This document shows positions 56,571 to 64,000 of a DNA stretch of 64,000 nt, piece by piece (positions within the stretch are counted from its first letter, which is position 1; each line of letters opens with the position of its first letter). The position numbers and the translations under genes were made by a program. This DNA is from Poseidonibacter ostreae (GTDB taxonomy: Bacteria > Campylobacterota > Campylobacteria > Campylobacterales > Arcobacteraceae): positions 1 through 64,000 of the forward strand of contig NZ_WFKJ01000011.1 of assembly GCF_009208075.1 (NCBI RefSeq). The letters run 5' to 3'. The notes under the pieces were generated by a model. It made no database searches and was not told the origin of the DNA. It saw only the letters and a list, made by a program, of their open reading frames with translations.

Positions 56571-58124
56571 ATGTTTACTAAAGAGTCTTTATATATTAAT
56601 GCTATTAAATATGACACGCAATTAAAACTTGATTATAAAAAACTAAGTGATAATGAAATCACTGAAGCTAATAATTCTGTTTTTTTAGTTGATGATGAAA
56701 TTTTAGCACATGATATTGCTCATAAATTAAATACTTCACAAAAAGAGATTAATAACACTTATATCTCAACACTTTTAATTAGTGATACAACTAAGTTAGT
56801 TCCAAAATCAATATCTTCAAAATTAAAAGATTGTGAAATTGCTGAACTTAATAGTGAATTTGATATTGCTGTTTTAAAAACAACTCTTTTTGAAACTAAA
56901 AACTATTTTGATAAAACAGGTGTTGATTTTATCTATTCTGCTTTTCATATATTAAATTTACATATTGAACAAAATATTTGTAAAAATCAATTATTGATTT
57001 TTCTATTTAATAATAAAGCATTTATTCTAATTTTAGGAGATGATGCTTCTATTGTATTTAATAAAACAGTAGATTTACCAACTTTTGAATCGATTAAAAA
57101 AACACATTTTTATGAAGATGATATTGCAGGACAAAAACTTTTTGATGAAATTTATTATTTAGAATTAAATGAAATAATTCATAATAATCTTAATGAATTT
57201 TATGAGAAATCTAAAAATGTATTTGTAGAAAAAATTGTAATTTTATATGCAATAAAAGAGCTATCAAATGAGCAAATTGAACAATTAAGTGATGAATTAC
57301 TAGTACCAATTGATTATCATCCCATAAATATTGATGAAGAGATTTTTGAACTATCAAAAGATAAGCATTTAAAAAAGAGTTTTATCAAACCTAGAAAAAA
57401 AGCTAAAAAAACTAATTTTAACAATCTGTTCATTTTAATATTTTTCTTAGCTGCTTTTTTTGGTATTTATAAATTATTTATAAATATGGAAGAGAAACAA
57501 GAAGTAGAAAAGCAAGAAATCAAAAAGTTTGTAAAGCTACCAGATCATATAAATATAAATGATAAAATTGATAAGCGTATAAAATCAGTTTTTAAAAGAA
57601 TACCTTATGATATTGTTGTAAAAAACTTAAAACTTGAAAAAGATAGCTTAGAAATTAATGCAACACTATTAGCTGATGATACTTTTATAAAATCTGTAAA
57701 ACCATCTTTAGATGATATTTATAAGCAAATAGATATTAAAGTTGAAGATGATAAAAAGAATATGATATCAGCTAAAATTACTGCAAAAGAAGCTTTAGAA
57801 TTAGAAAATATTGTTTATAAAACATATACTGATAAATATATAACAGATGAGTTTTTACCAATTTCTAGAGTTAGTGAGCAATTAAAAATATTATTCCCTG
57901 AAGATACTATTGTAAAGTTTAATTCTAGTAAAAATGAAGATATTACAAAATTTTTCTATTCTGTAAGTATGTTAGTAAAAACTCCAGCAGAGTTTTTTAA
58001 TACAATTAAGATGTTAAATAATGAATTATATTCTATTAATATTATGTATCCTGTAATAATGACAAAAAATATAGATGGTTTTTTAGAAATAGAGTTTAAG
58101 TTAGTATTTAATCAGCCAAAATAA
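56571..58124 (+). CDS. Bitopic membrane protein, possibly GspL/PilM-PilN-like
   Basis: A 517-residue protein with one membrane segment at about 284-303 (NLFILIFFLAAFFGIYKLFI), preceded by a basic KPRKKAKK stretch that places the N-terminal 280 residues in the cytoplasm and the C-terminal 210 in the periplasm. I do not recognise the family. The layout (cytoplasmic domain with LFNNKAFILILGDDASIV, one helix, periplasmic alpha/beta domain) resembles GspL or a PilM-PilN fusion of type II secretion and type IV pilus systems. It follows the acyltransferase gene by 20 bases, so it is the last gene of the miaB operon. Confidence 0.75.
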   Translation: MFTKESLYINAIKYDTQLKLDYKKLSDNEITEANNSVFLVDDEILAHDIAHKLNTSQKEINNTYISTLLISDTTKLVPKSISSKLKDCEIAELNSEFDIAVLKTTLFETKNYFDKTGVDFIYSAFHILNLHIEQNICKNQLLIFLFNNKAFILILGDDASIVFNKTVDLPTFESIKKTHFYEDDIAGQKLFDEIYYLELNEIIHNNLNEFYEKSKNVFVEKIVILYAIKELSNEQIEQLSDELLVPIDYHPINIDEEIFELSKDKHLKKSFIKPRKKAKKTNFNNLFILIFFLAAFFGIYKLFINMEEKQEVEKQEIKKFVKLPDHININDKIDKRIKSVFKRIPYDIVVKNLKLEKDSLEINATLLADDTFIKSVKPSLDDIYKQIDIKVEDDKKNMISAKITAKEALELENIVYKTYTDKYITDEFLPISRVSEQLKILFPEDTIVKFNSSKNEDITKFFYSVSMLVKTPAEFFNTIKMLNNELYSINIMYPVIMTKNIDGFLEIEFKLVFNQPK

Positions 58125-58159
58125 GTAAAAAATTGTAAGAAGTTATAAACTAAAAACTT

Positions 58160-59221
58160 TTACCAAGTTTTTAGTTCATTGTAAATTGAATCTCTCTCAA
58201 CAGGAGTAAATCCAGTATTTTTAATCAAGTCAACAAACTCTTTTAATGCAACTCCTTTTGCACTAGTTGCACCTGCTGCACTTTGAATTGATTCTTTCTC
58301 AATTGTTCCATCAACATCGTTTGAACCAAACTCTTGAGCTATTAAAGCTAATTTAACAGTTGATGTTGCCCAGTATGCTTTTATATTAGAAATATTATCT
58401 AAAACAATTCTAGCAATTGCATAAGTTTTTAAAATCTCAACACCTGTTAACGGTGCTTTGATTTTTAAGTAATTATTCTCAGTTTGATACACAAGTGGAA
58501 TAAAGGCATTAAAACCACCTGTTTCATCTTGTAAGTCTCTTAGTCTAATCATATGATCAATTCTATTATCTCGGCTTTCTACATGTCCAAATAGCATTGT
58601 GGCATTACTTTGTTTTCCAGCTTTATGCCAAGTTTTATGAATTTCAATCCATTGATCAGAAGTAACTTTTCCACCACAGATTTTTTTTCTAACTTTTTCA
58701 TCAAAAATTTCTGCACCACCACCTGGCATAGAATCTATTCCATGTTCAATCATCATATTGATTAACTCTTGATATGTAAGATTATACTCAGTACTTAAAA
58801 AGTGAATCTCAGCAGCTGTTAATGCTTTTACATGAATAGAGGGAAAATTCTCTTTTATTTTTTTAAATACATCCATATACCATTGTAAACCAGTATCAGG
58901 GTTATGTGCTGATACAATATGAACTTCTTTAATATCATTTTTAGAAGAATTTTTTACAATTTCAAGTATCTCTTCATGAGTCATTGTATATTGTAAGGGA
59001 TTTTTTCTACTTGCACTATAAGCACAAAACTGACAAACATCTTTACAAATATTTGTTGGATTTATATGTCTATTAATATTAAAATATGTTTTTTTACCAT
59101 GTTTATTTACTCTAATTCTATTTGCATATTTTGCAAGTGTAAATAAATCTAAATCATAAAGTTTAATAGCATCTTCATACTCTAATCGTTCATTATTTTC
59201 TAATTTTTCTATAATACTCAT
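58160..59221 (-). CDS. mqnE: Aminofutalosine synthase MqnE
   Basis: A 353-residue radical-SAM enzyme of the futalosine route to menaquinone. The cluster motif NPTNICKDVCQFCAYSASR, then HIVSAHNPDTGLQWY, HVKALTAAEI and SNATMLFGHVESRDNRIDHMIRLRDLQDETGGFNAFIPL match MqnE; the close relative MqnC is the alternative. I chose ATG 59221, which has AGGAA at a 4-base spacing; the in-frame upstream start at 59242 would reach into the preceding gene. Menaquinone is the main respiratory quinone in Campylobacterota. Confidence 0.9.
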   Translation of the reverse strand: MSIIEKLENNERLEYEDAIKLYDLDLFTLAKYANRIRVNKHGKKTYFNINRHINPTNICKDVCQFCAYSASRKNPLQYTMTHEEILEIVKNSSKNDIKEVHIVSAHNPDTGLQWYMDVFKKIKENFPSIHVKALTAAEIHFLSTEYNLTYQELINMMIEHGIDSMPGGGAEIFDEKVRKKICGGKVTSDQWIEIHKTWHKAGKQSNATMLFGHVESRDNRIDHMIRLRDLQDETGGFNAFIPLVYQTENNYLKIKAPLTGVEILKTYAIARIVLDNISNIKAYWATSTVKLALIAQEFGSNDVDGTIEKESIQSAAGATSAKGVALKEFVDLIKNTGFTPVERDSIYNELKTW

Positions 59222-59228
59222 TTTATTC

Positions 59229-59549
59229 CTATTTACAGTCAAAGTCTTTAGTATTTTTATTATATCTACCCATATGAATAAAACCTATACATGTTTTATT
59301 TATGTCATTATCATAAAATCTAACTTTATATACTTTACTTTTATATCTTGTTTCTTTATCTTCAACACTTAATTTATTAATTACTTCAATTTGATTAATA
59401 TTACCATGTCCCAAAGTTGCTAAAATTTCAGTCATCTTATCTTGCTTTAGTGTTTTTAAAATTGTAAATACAGCAATACCTGCAAGAATTAATACTGTTA
59501 TAATAACAATAGTTCTTCTTGGTAATCTTCTTATCTCACTATTACTCAT
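59229..59549 (-). CDS. Small membrane-anchored protein, unknown
   Basis: A 106-residue protein with one N-terminal membrane segment (about 13-31, TIVIITVLILAGIAVFTIL) and a periplasmic domain that holds one Cys in NKTCIGFIHMGRY and another in the C-terminal DFDCK. I do not know the family. I chose ATG 59549 because GGA precedes it at a suitable distance and it overlaps only the carbonic anhydrase stop; earlier starts at 59555 or 59591 add residues inside that gene. It lies between carbonic anhydrase and mqnE. Confidence 0.7.
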   Translation of the reverse strand: MSNSEIRRLPRRTIVIITVLILAGIAVFTILKTLKQDKMTEILATLGHGNINQIEVINKLSVEDKETRYKSKVYKVRFYDNDINKTCIGFIHMGRYNKNTKDFDCK

Positions 59550-60192
59550 TATCATTTTCCACAAGTGGTAAGAATGAACATTTCTCACCATCGTAAGACT
59601 CTAATGTTCCATCTTCAATTCTATAATACCAACCATGAATTTGTAAACTTCCATCTTTAATCTTTCTTTCAACATCTGGGAATGTAAGTAAGTTTTCCAT
59701 TTGGTGAACTACTGAAATTCTTTCAGTTGCTCTATATAGTTTTTCTTTATCACTTTTATCTTGAATAGCTAGAAGTGTATACTCTTTTGCTCTTTTCCCT
59801 AGTTCTAACCATTTTTTAACATGGATTAAATCAGGTGAATCTCCAATATCTTGATATAAACTTTTACAAGCACCACAATGTGAATGTCCACAAATAATGA
59901 TATGTTTTACGCCTAATACAGATACTGCATATTCAATAGCAGCAGAACTACCATGGAAATCATCATCAGGACTATATGGAGGTACAAAGTTTCCTACATT
60001 TCTTAAAATAAACATATCTCCAGGTTTTGTATCAAGCATCAAATCAGGTGTAATTCTACTATCACTACAACCTACAAAAAGAATTTCTGGCTTTTGACCA
60101 TTTTCTACTAAGTCTTGTACATTTCCTTGAAATTTAGGGAAAGAAACTTCTCTAAATTTTTGGTTACCTTTTATTAAATCATTTATTATCAT
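59542..60192 (-). CDS. Beta-class carbonic anhydrase
   Basis: A 216-residue zinc enzyme that interconverts CO2 and bicarbonate. The zinc ligands lie in FVGCSDSRITPDLM (Cys and Asp-Arg dyad) and in IICGHSHCGACKSL (His-x2-Cys), with GDMFILRNVGNFVPPY between them. It is cytoplasmic, and bicarbonate supply matters for capnophilic Campylobacterota. It overlaps the bioF-like gene upstream by 4 bases and the next gene downstream. Confidence 0.95.
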   Translation of the reverse strand: MIINDLIKGNQKFREVSFPKFQGNVQDLVENGQKPEILFVGCSDSRITPDLMLDTKPGDMFILRNVGNFVPPYSPDDDFHGSSAAIEYAVSVLGVKHIIICGHSHCGACKSLYQDIGDSPDLIHVKKWLELGKRAKEYTLLAIQDKSDKEKLYRATERISVVHQMENLLTFPDVERKIKDGSLQIHGWYYRIEDGTLESYDGEKCSFLPLVENDNE

Positions 60193-61283
60193 TTTAATTC
60201 CTTTAGAATTTTACATACTTTTATTAAATCATCTTCATTTATATCTATTTTAGCAATAAGTCTAATAATTGCACTTTTAACAGTCGGCTGTCTAATGGCT
60301 CCAACTAAGTAATTTTTATCTTGTAAAACTGCTTGTATTTCTTTTACTTTTTTATTATCTCCTATATCAATAGGAATAATTAAACTTTTTGATTTGATAT
60401 TTAAAATATTATGTATAATAGTTAAATTCTTATTTATCTTTTCTTTTAAGTCTTTTTTATTTTCAATTATATATTTTAATGATTCTAATCCAAGTGCAAT
60501 ATCAAATAATGATGGTGCAGTTGAATAGATAATAGGCTTAGCTCTATTTACTAAAAAATCAATGATTTCTTTTGAAGCTAAGATATAAGCTCCATAAGAA
60601 CCATAGGCTTTTCCAAGAGTTCCCATTTTTACATGATATTTATTTGGTTTTATTTTATAATAATCAAAAAGACCTAATAAATTATCTCCAATAACTCCAG
60701 AACTATGAGCTTCATCAACTAATAAAATAGCTTCATATTTAGATGATACATCAAAAAATTCTTTTGGCGCAACATCCCCACCCATAGAGTAAACACCCTC
60801 AATAGCAATAACTTTTCTACCACTTCTTGTATTAGATAAAATCTTTTCTTCTAAATCTTTATAATCATTATGCTTAAAGACAATAACTTGTTCAGGTTTT
60901 AAAAGTTTAGTGCTAAGTATTCCACTTGCATGATACTCTTCATCAATAAATAAAGTGTCATTTTTTCTACATAAAGCTTCAATCATAGCTATGTTTGCAA
61001 GAAAACCAGAACCAACTGCAACGCCTGCTTCAAAGTTATTAACTTTACATAAAGTATCTTCAAAATCTTTATGTATTTGATTATATCCATTTACAAGCAT
61101 AGATGCTTTTGGACTTGTATACTGTTCTTGAAGTACTCTTTCATAAGCTTTTTGAAAAATGTTTTTATTGACAGATAATCCTAAATAGTCATTTGAAGCT
61201 AAGTCAATTATATTTTTATTAAATATTTCTCGAGTTCTAAAACGGTTTGATTTTTTAATAGATGATAGTTCTTTTGAATACAA
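60189..61283 (-). CDS. bioF: 8-amino-7-oxononanoate synthase-like PLP enzyme (BioF family)
   Basis: A 364-residue alpha-oxoamine synthase. IDLASNDYLGLSVNK at the start, LLVDEAHSSGVIG with the cofactor Asp near residue 190, and the PLP lysine in KMGTLGKAYGSYGAYI near residue 223 are diagnostic of the group. BioF joins pimeloyl thioester and alanine in biotin synthesis; the related KBL and ALAS enzymes are less likely by length and context. It is first in the unit bioF-carbonic anhydrase-small protein-mqnE. Confidence 0.85.
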   Translation of the reverse strand: MYSKELSSIKKSNRFRTREIFNKNIIDLASNDYLGLSVNKNIFQKAYERVLQEQYTSPKASMLVNGYNQIHKDFEDTLCKVNNFEAGVAVGSGFLANIAMIEALCRKNDTLFIDEEYHASGILSTKLLKPEQVIVFKHNDYKDLEEKILSNTRSGRKVIAIEGVYSMGGDVAPKEFFDVSSKYEAILLVDEAHSSGVIGDNLLGLFDYYKIKPNKYHVKMGTLGKAYGSYGAYILASKEIIDFLVNRAKPIIYSTAPSLFDIALGLESLKYIIENKKDLKEKINKNLTIIHNILNIKSKSLIIPIDIGDNKKVKEIQAVLQDKNYLVGAIRQPTVKSAIIRLIAKIDINEDDLIKVCKILKELK

Positions 61284-61525
61284 AAAGTTCTCCGTAAGTG
61301 TTTAATTATATTAACTAAAAATTGCTAAATAAAACTTGAATAAATTGTTTGTAACAATGATGCTAGTTTAATGCTACTAATTGTTGTTATACTTTCTTTA
61401 CTAATTTTATATACAACCCAAAACAAAAAAGGTGGAAGTTTACTAACAACTTTTCTTTCACCTTTTATAATCCTAATAGCAATATTTTCCAAGACTTTTA
61501 ATACTTTATTTTGTAAGATACTCAA

Positions 61526-62362
61526 ATGACAGAAAATAACAATAGAATCTTTAAGATAAATGAATTACCTTACTTAGAATTAAAATATAGTACAACATTT
61601 TTTGAATGTCCTCAAAAGCATTACCATAATATGATATGTCTACTTGGATTAAAAGAAGGTAGTGCAAAATTTATCATAAATGAGAAAGAAATTATTCTTA
61701 AAAAAGATAAAATTGTTGTTATAAATCCTAATGAAGTTCATTATTCTATATCAGACGAGCAGAATCAAGATTATTATGTGATTTACATAAATAGAGATTG
61801 GTACAAGGCCTTACAAAATCAGATATTTGAGAGTGAAGATATAGTTTCAATGCCAAATATAATAAAGAATTTAAATATAAATAAAGATTTTTTTGTAGTA
61901 TTTGATTTTTTATATAAAGATAATGAAGTTATTGAAAAAGAGATGAAATTATTAGATTTTTTAAAAGCAATTTTTAATTTATCAATAGATGAAAATAAGT
62001 TTTTAAAAATAAAAGAGCAAACAAAAATTGCAAAAGATTTTAAGCAATATATTGAAAAGAATATCTCTTCAAAATTAACATTAACTTCTATTTCAAAAGA
62101 GTTAAATGTAAGTGCTTTTCATATTATTAGAGTTTGCAATCAAGATTTTGGATTATCAGCAAATGCATATATAGTAAATAAAAGAGTTCATAGAGCAAAA
62201 AAACTAATAAGTGAGGGTGTTGATATTTCCCTAGCTGCGGTTGAAGTAGGATTTTATGATCAAAGTCATTTAACAAATGTTTTTAAAAAAGTTTTTGCAA
62301 TGACTCCAAAAGCATATCAAAATGATATTTTAAAAAGTATACAAAGGGAAAAAATTGAATAG
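61526..62362 (+). CDS. AraC-family regulator with cupin-type sensor domain
   Basis: A 278-residue regulator. The N-terminal half (KYSTTFFECPQKHYHNMICLLGLKEGSAKFIIN, VINPNEVHYS) is a cupin-like AraC ligand domain. The C-terminal HTH pair includes SISKELNVSAFHIIRVCNQDFGLSANAYI and AAVEVGFYDQSHLTNVFKKVFAMTPKAYQ. It overlaps an MFS transporter gene by 8 bases, so it probably controls and is co-expressed with that exporter. Confidence 0.9.
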   Translation: MTENNNRIFKINELPYLELKYSTTFFECPQKHYHNMICLLGLKEGSAKFIINEKEIILKKDKIVVINPNEVHYSISDEQNQDYYVIYINRDWYKALQNQIFESEDIVSMPNIIKNLNINKDFFVVFDFLYKDNEVIEKEMKLLDFLKAIFNLSIDENKFLKIKEQTKIAKDFKQYIEKNISSKLTLTSISKELNVSAFHIIRVCNQDFGLSANAYIVNKRVHRAKKLISEGVDISLAAVEVGFYDQSHLTNVFKKVFAMTPKAYQNDILKSIQREKIE

Positions 62363-63539
62363 TTTAAATTTATTAGATAAAAATAAAAACTTTAATATTT
62401 TATTAGCAGGAATTATAGGTTTATTTATAGGTGTAGGAGTTGCAAGATTTTCTTATACTTCACTATTACCTTCAATGTTAGATGATAACTCTTTATCTTT
62501 AACTTTCTCAGGTGTTTTAGCATCACTAAATTATGCAGGATATTTATCAGGTTCAATTTTTGCAATTTTCATAAAAGATATTAATACTAAAGTAAAATAC
62601 TTTAGATTAGGTATTGTTTTATGTATTTTAACAACAATTATTATGGGAATTACTACAAATGAAGTTTTATGGTTACTTGGACGAATTATTGCAGGCTTTG
62701 GTGCAGCTATGGCTTTGGTTGTAGGAGCTGCAATAGTAATGACAAAATTAGATTTTGAAGATAAAACTAAAGCTATGGGAATATATTTTTCTGGTATTGG
62801 AATAGCTCTTGCCTTATCTGATGTAATAAGTAGATATGTTTTATATATCTCATCATGGCAAACATCATGGATAGTTTTAACTTTAAGTGGTGCATTAGTA
62901 GCTTTTTATCCTTTATATATTTTATCATTTGACAAGCAAATTACTGGAAATAATGAAAAACATCCTTTTAATAAAGCACTATTTTCTCCTTTTGTTGTAA
63001 TTTTAATTGCAGCATATTTTACTGAAGGTGTTGGTTTTGTTATTCAAGGAACATTTCTTCCTACTATTTTAAAATCGCTTCCTGGCTTAGAGCATGTTGC
63101 TGGATTGTCATGGTTATTAGTTGGACTTGCAGGAATTCCTGCTGCTATTATTTGGATGAAACTAGCACATAAATATGGAAGTGTAAATATAATTATAATT
63201 GCAATGTCTATTCAAATTGTGGGTATTTTAATTCCAACAATGACTAGTAATATATATTTAAATTTATTATGTGGAATTTTATATGGGGGAACATTTACAG
63301 GTTTAGTTGCTTTATTTATGAACTTAGGTGGTAGATTATCAGGTAAAAACCCAGTTATGTTAATGGGAGCATTAACAACTGCTTATGGAATAGGGCAAGT
63401 TACAGCTCCTTTATATGCAGTAAGTTTAACTGAGTGGACTGGTAATTATGATTATGCTTTATATGTTACAGCTATTATTGTATTTAGTGGAGTTATTATG
63501 CTTTTAGGTGCTAAAAAATTTAAAAGTTATGTTTCATAA
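62355..63539 (+). CDS. MFS transporter (YbfB/Cyanate-type)
   Basis: A 394-residue transporter with 12 predicted helices. AGIIGLFIGVGVARFSYTSLLPSML at the start is typical of YbfB-like MFS proteins, and LLGRIIAGFGAAMALVVGAA lies in helix 4. TTG 62355 is the start, with AAAGGGA upstream and 8 bases of overlap with the AraC gene. The substrate is unknown; regulation by the adjacent AraC protein is likely. Confidence 0.9.
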   Translation: MNSLNLLDKNKNFNILLAGIIGLFIGVGVARFSYTSLLPSMLDDNSLSLTFSGVLASLNYAGYLSGSIFAIFIKDINTKVKYFRLGIVLCILTTIIMGITTNEVLWLLGRIIAGFGAAMALVVGAAIVMTKLDFEDKTKAMGIYFSGIGIALALSDVISRYVLYISSWQTSWIVLTLSGALVAFYPLYILSFDKQITGNNEKHPFNKALFSPFVVILIAAYFTEGVGFVIQGTFLPTILKSLPGLEHVAGLSWLLVGLAGIPAAIIWMKLAHKYGSVNIIIIAMSIQIVGILIPTMTSNIYLNLLCGILYGGTFTGLVALFMNLGGRLSGKNPVMLMGALTTAYGIGQVTAPLYAVSLTEWTGNYDYALYVTAIIVFSGVIMLLGAKKFKSYVS

Positions 63540-63545
63540 AGTATT

Positions 63546-63878
63546 TTAAAGAGTGATATTTTCAAGTAGTTCAATTTGATTATCAACTACAATTATTACA
63601 TCAATACAGTATGCAACATCTAGTTTTTTAATTTGTAAGTAATACTCTGTGCTTCTTTTGATTTTTGATAATTTTGAGGGTGTTATATTGTTTACAGCAA
63701 CTTCATAATCATTTGCTGATTTAACTTCACAAAAGTGATAGATATTATTCTTTGTAGCAATAATATCTATTTCACCTAGTTTTTTAGCATAAAAATTTTG
63801 TTCGATTATTTTATAATCTAAATCTTCTAAAAAAGATATAGCTTTTTTTTCTGCTTCATCGCCTTTTTGTCTACTCAT
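63546..63878 (-). CDS. YraN-family (UPF0102) endonuclease-like protein
   Basis: A 110-residue protein of the restriction-endonuclease fold. GDEAEKKAISFLEDLDYKIIEQNF starts it and the catalytic-type core GEIDIIATKNNIYHFCEVKSA (D..ExK) is near residue 47. The cellular role is not established; DNA processing is proposed for the family. It is convergent with the MFS gene (6 bases apart) and lies 12 bases after thiS. Confidence 0.93.
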   Translation of the reverse strand: MSRQKGDEAEKKAISFLEDLDYKIIEQNFYAKKLGEIDIIATKNNIYHFCEVKSANDYEVAVNNITPSKLSKIKRSTEYYLQIKKLDVAYCIDVIIVVDNQIELLENITL

Positions 63879-63890
63879 AAAAGTATATTT

Positions 63891-64000
63891 TCAACCGCCA
63901 CCAACAAATTGAAGAAGTTCAATCTTGTCATTATCTTTTGGAATAAAATCTTTCCAATTGTCTTTTTTAACTATTTCCATATTAACAGCTGCTGCCATTA
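63891..64000 (-). CDS. thiS: Thiamine biosynthesis sulfur carrier ThiS (5' end outside window)
   Basis: The visible 35 codons on the minus strand end in IELLQFVGGG then TGA. MAAAVNMEIVKKDNW and the C-terminal di-glycine tail are typical of ThiS, which is adenylated and thiocarboxylated at the C-terminal Gly to carry sulfur for the thiazole ring. The N-terminal half, and probably the rest of the thiazole genes, lie to the right of the window. Confidence 0.85.
   Translation of the reverse strand, partial: MAAAVNMEIVKKDNWKDFIPKDNDKIELLQFVGGG

Noticed and set aside
59222-59242. Upstream start of mqnE (MTVNRNK extension)
   Set aside because: It overlaps the preceding gene and has no good ribosome-binding site, whereas ATG 59221 has AGGAA at a 4-base spacing.
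59550-59591. Longer start for the small membrane protein before mqnE
   Set aside because: The earlier starts lie inside the carbonic anhydrase coding region and lack a ribosome-binding site; ATG 59549 is better placed.
61325-61525. Minus-strand frame of 66 codons between bioF and the AraC gene
   Set aside because: It would start at TTG without a ribosome-binding site, has no recognisable motif and abuts the start of the AraC gene. It may be a remnant, but I cannot support it.

Overview
The window is 64 kb of very AT-rich, gene-dense bacterial DNA. The gene set (fliS/fliW flagellar genes, a futalosine-pathway mqnE, an HP0268-type protein next to miaB, kinases carrying an HQWRQPL phosphoacceptor box, a COG3400 protein) and the gene orders rnr-holA-rpsF-ssb-rpsR and nusA / HP0268-like-miaB point to the Campylobacterota. 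Arcobacter-like bacteria (Arcobacteraceae) are the best fit. No rRNA, tRNA or CRISPR array was found.

Region by region. (1) 1-6.5 kb: the end of a flagellar operon (fliS and a small partner gene), tilS-rimO, a yceI/marR divergent pair with a palindromic operator, panC, and an orphan dipeptide-type ABC permease. (2) 6.6-14.9 kb: a signalling island. A frameshifted HD-GYP response regulator and a 1207-residue hybrid kinase lie back to back with a periplasmic solute-binding protein and an 885-residue hybrid kinase. Both kinases have the same kinase-receiver-HPt tail. (3) 15.2-21.8 kb: a TonB-dependent receptor divergent from a solute-binding protein, a small membrane protein, an ABC permease and ATPase, and an NnrS-like protein, with three Fur-box-like sites. 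This looks like a metal-regulated uptake system for an unidentified substrate. (4) 21.8-28.2 kb: housekeeping genes (ruvX, an MTHFR-like gene, serB, tal, class II DAHP synthase, an ArsC/YffB-like gene, gatC, tgt). (5) 28.3-31.2 kb: a TolC-like outer-membrane gene split inside its signal peptide by a 1.49-kb insertion sequence with perfect 12-bp end repeats and a 4-bp target duplication. (6) 31.2-44.3 kb: a COG3400 protein, dapC-like aminotransferase, murC, nhaA, dprA, a split FIST sensor with its histidine kinase, a YibQ-like deacetylase, ilvC and rnr. (7) 44.3-49.8 kb: a small secreted repeat protein, fliW, holA, a 2.2-kb module (old yellow enzyme plus AraC regulator) bounded by 27-bp direct repeats of the holA end, then rpsF-ssb-rpsR. 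(8) 49.8-64 kb: a nitrite/sulfite reductase, cysS-nusA, the HP0268-like/miaB/acyltransferase/unknown operon, bioF-carbonic anhydrase-mqnE, an AraC/MFS pair, yraN and the end of thiS.

The observations most worth a second look are the Fur-boxed receptor/ABC/NnrS locus, the solute-binding protein coupled to a hybrid kinase, the FYPxENxDT repeat protein, the 27-bp repeat-flanked insertion at the holA end, the IS in the tolC-like leader whose end may supply a replacement leader, and single-base frameshifts splitting two signalling genes. Many genes start with TTG or GTG. Three similar symmetric terminators each separate convergent genes.
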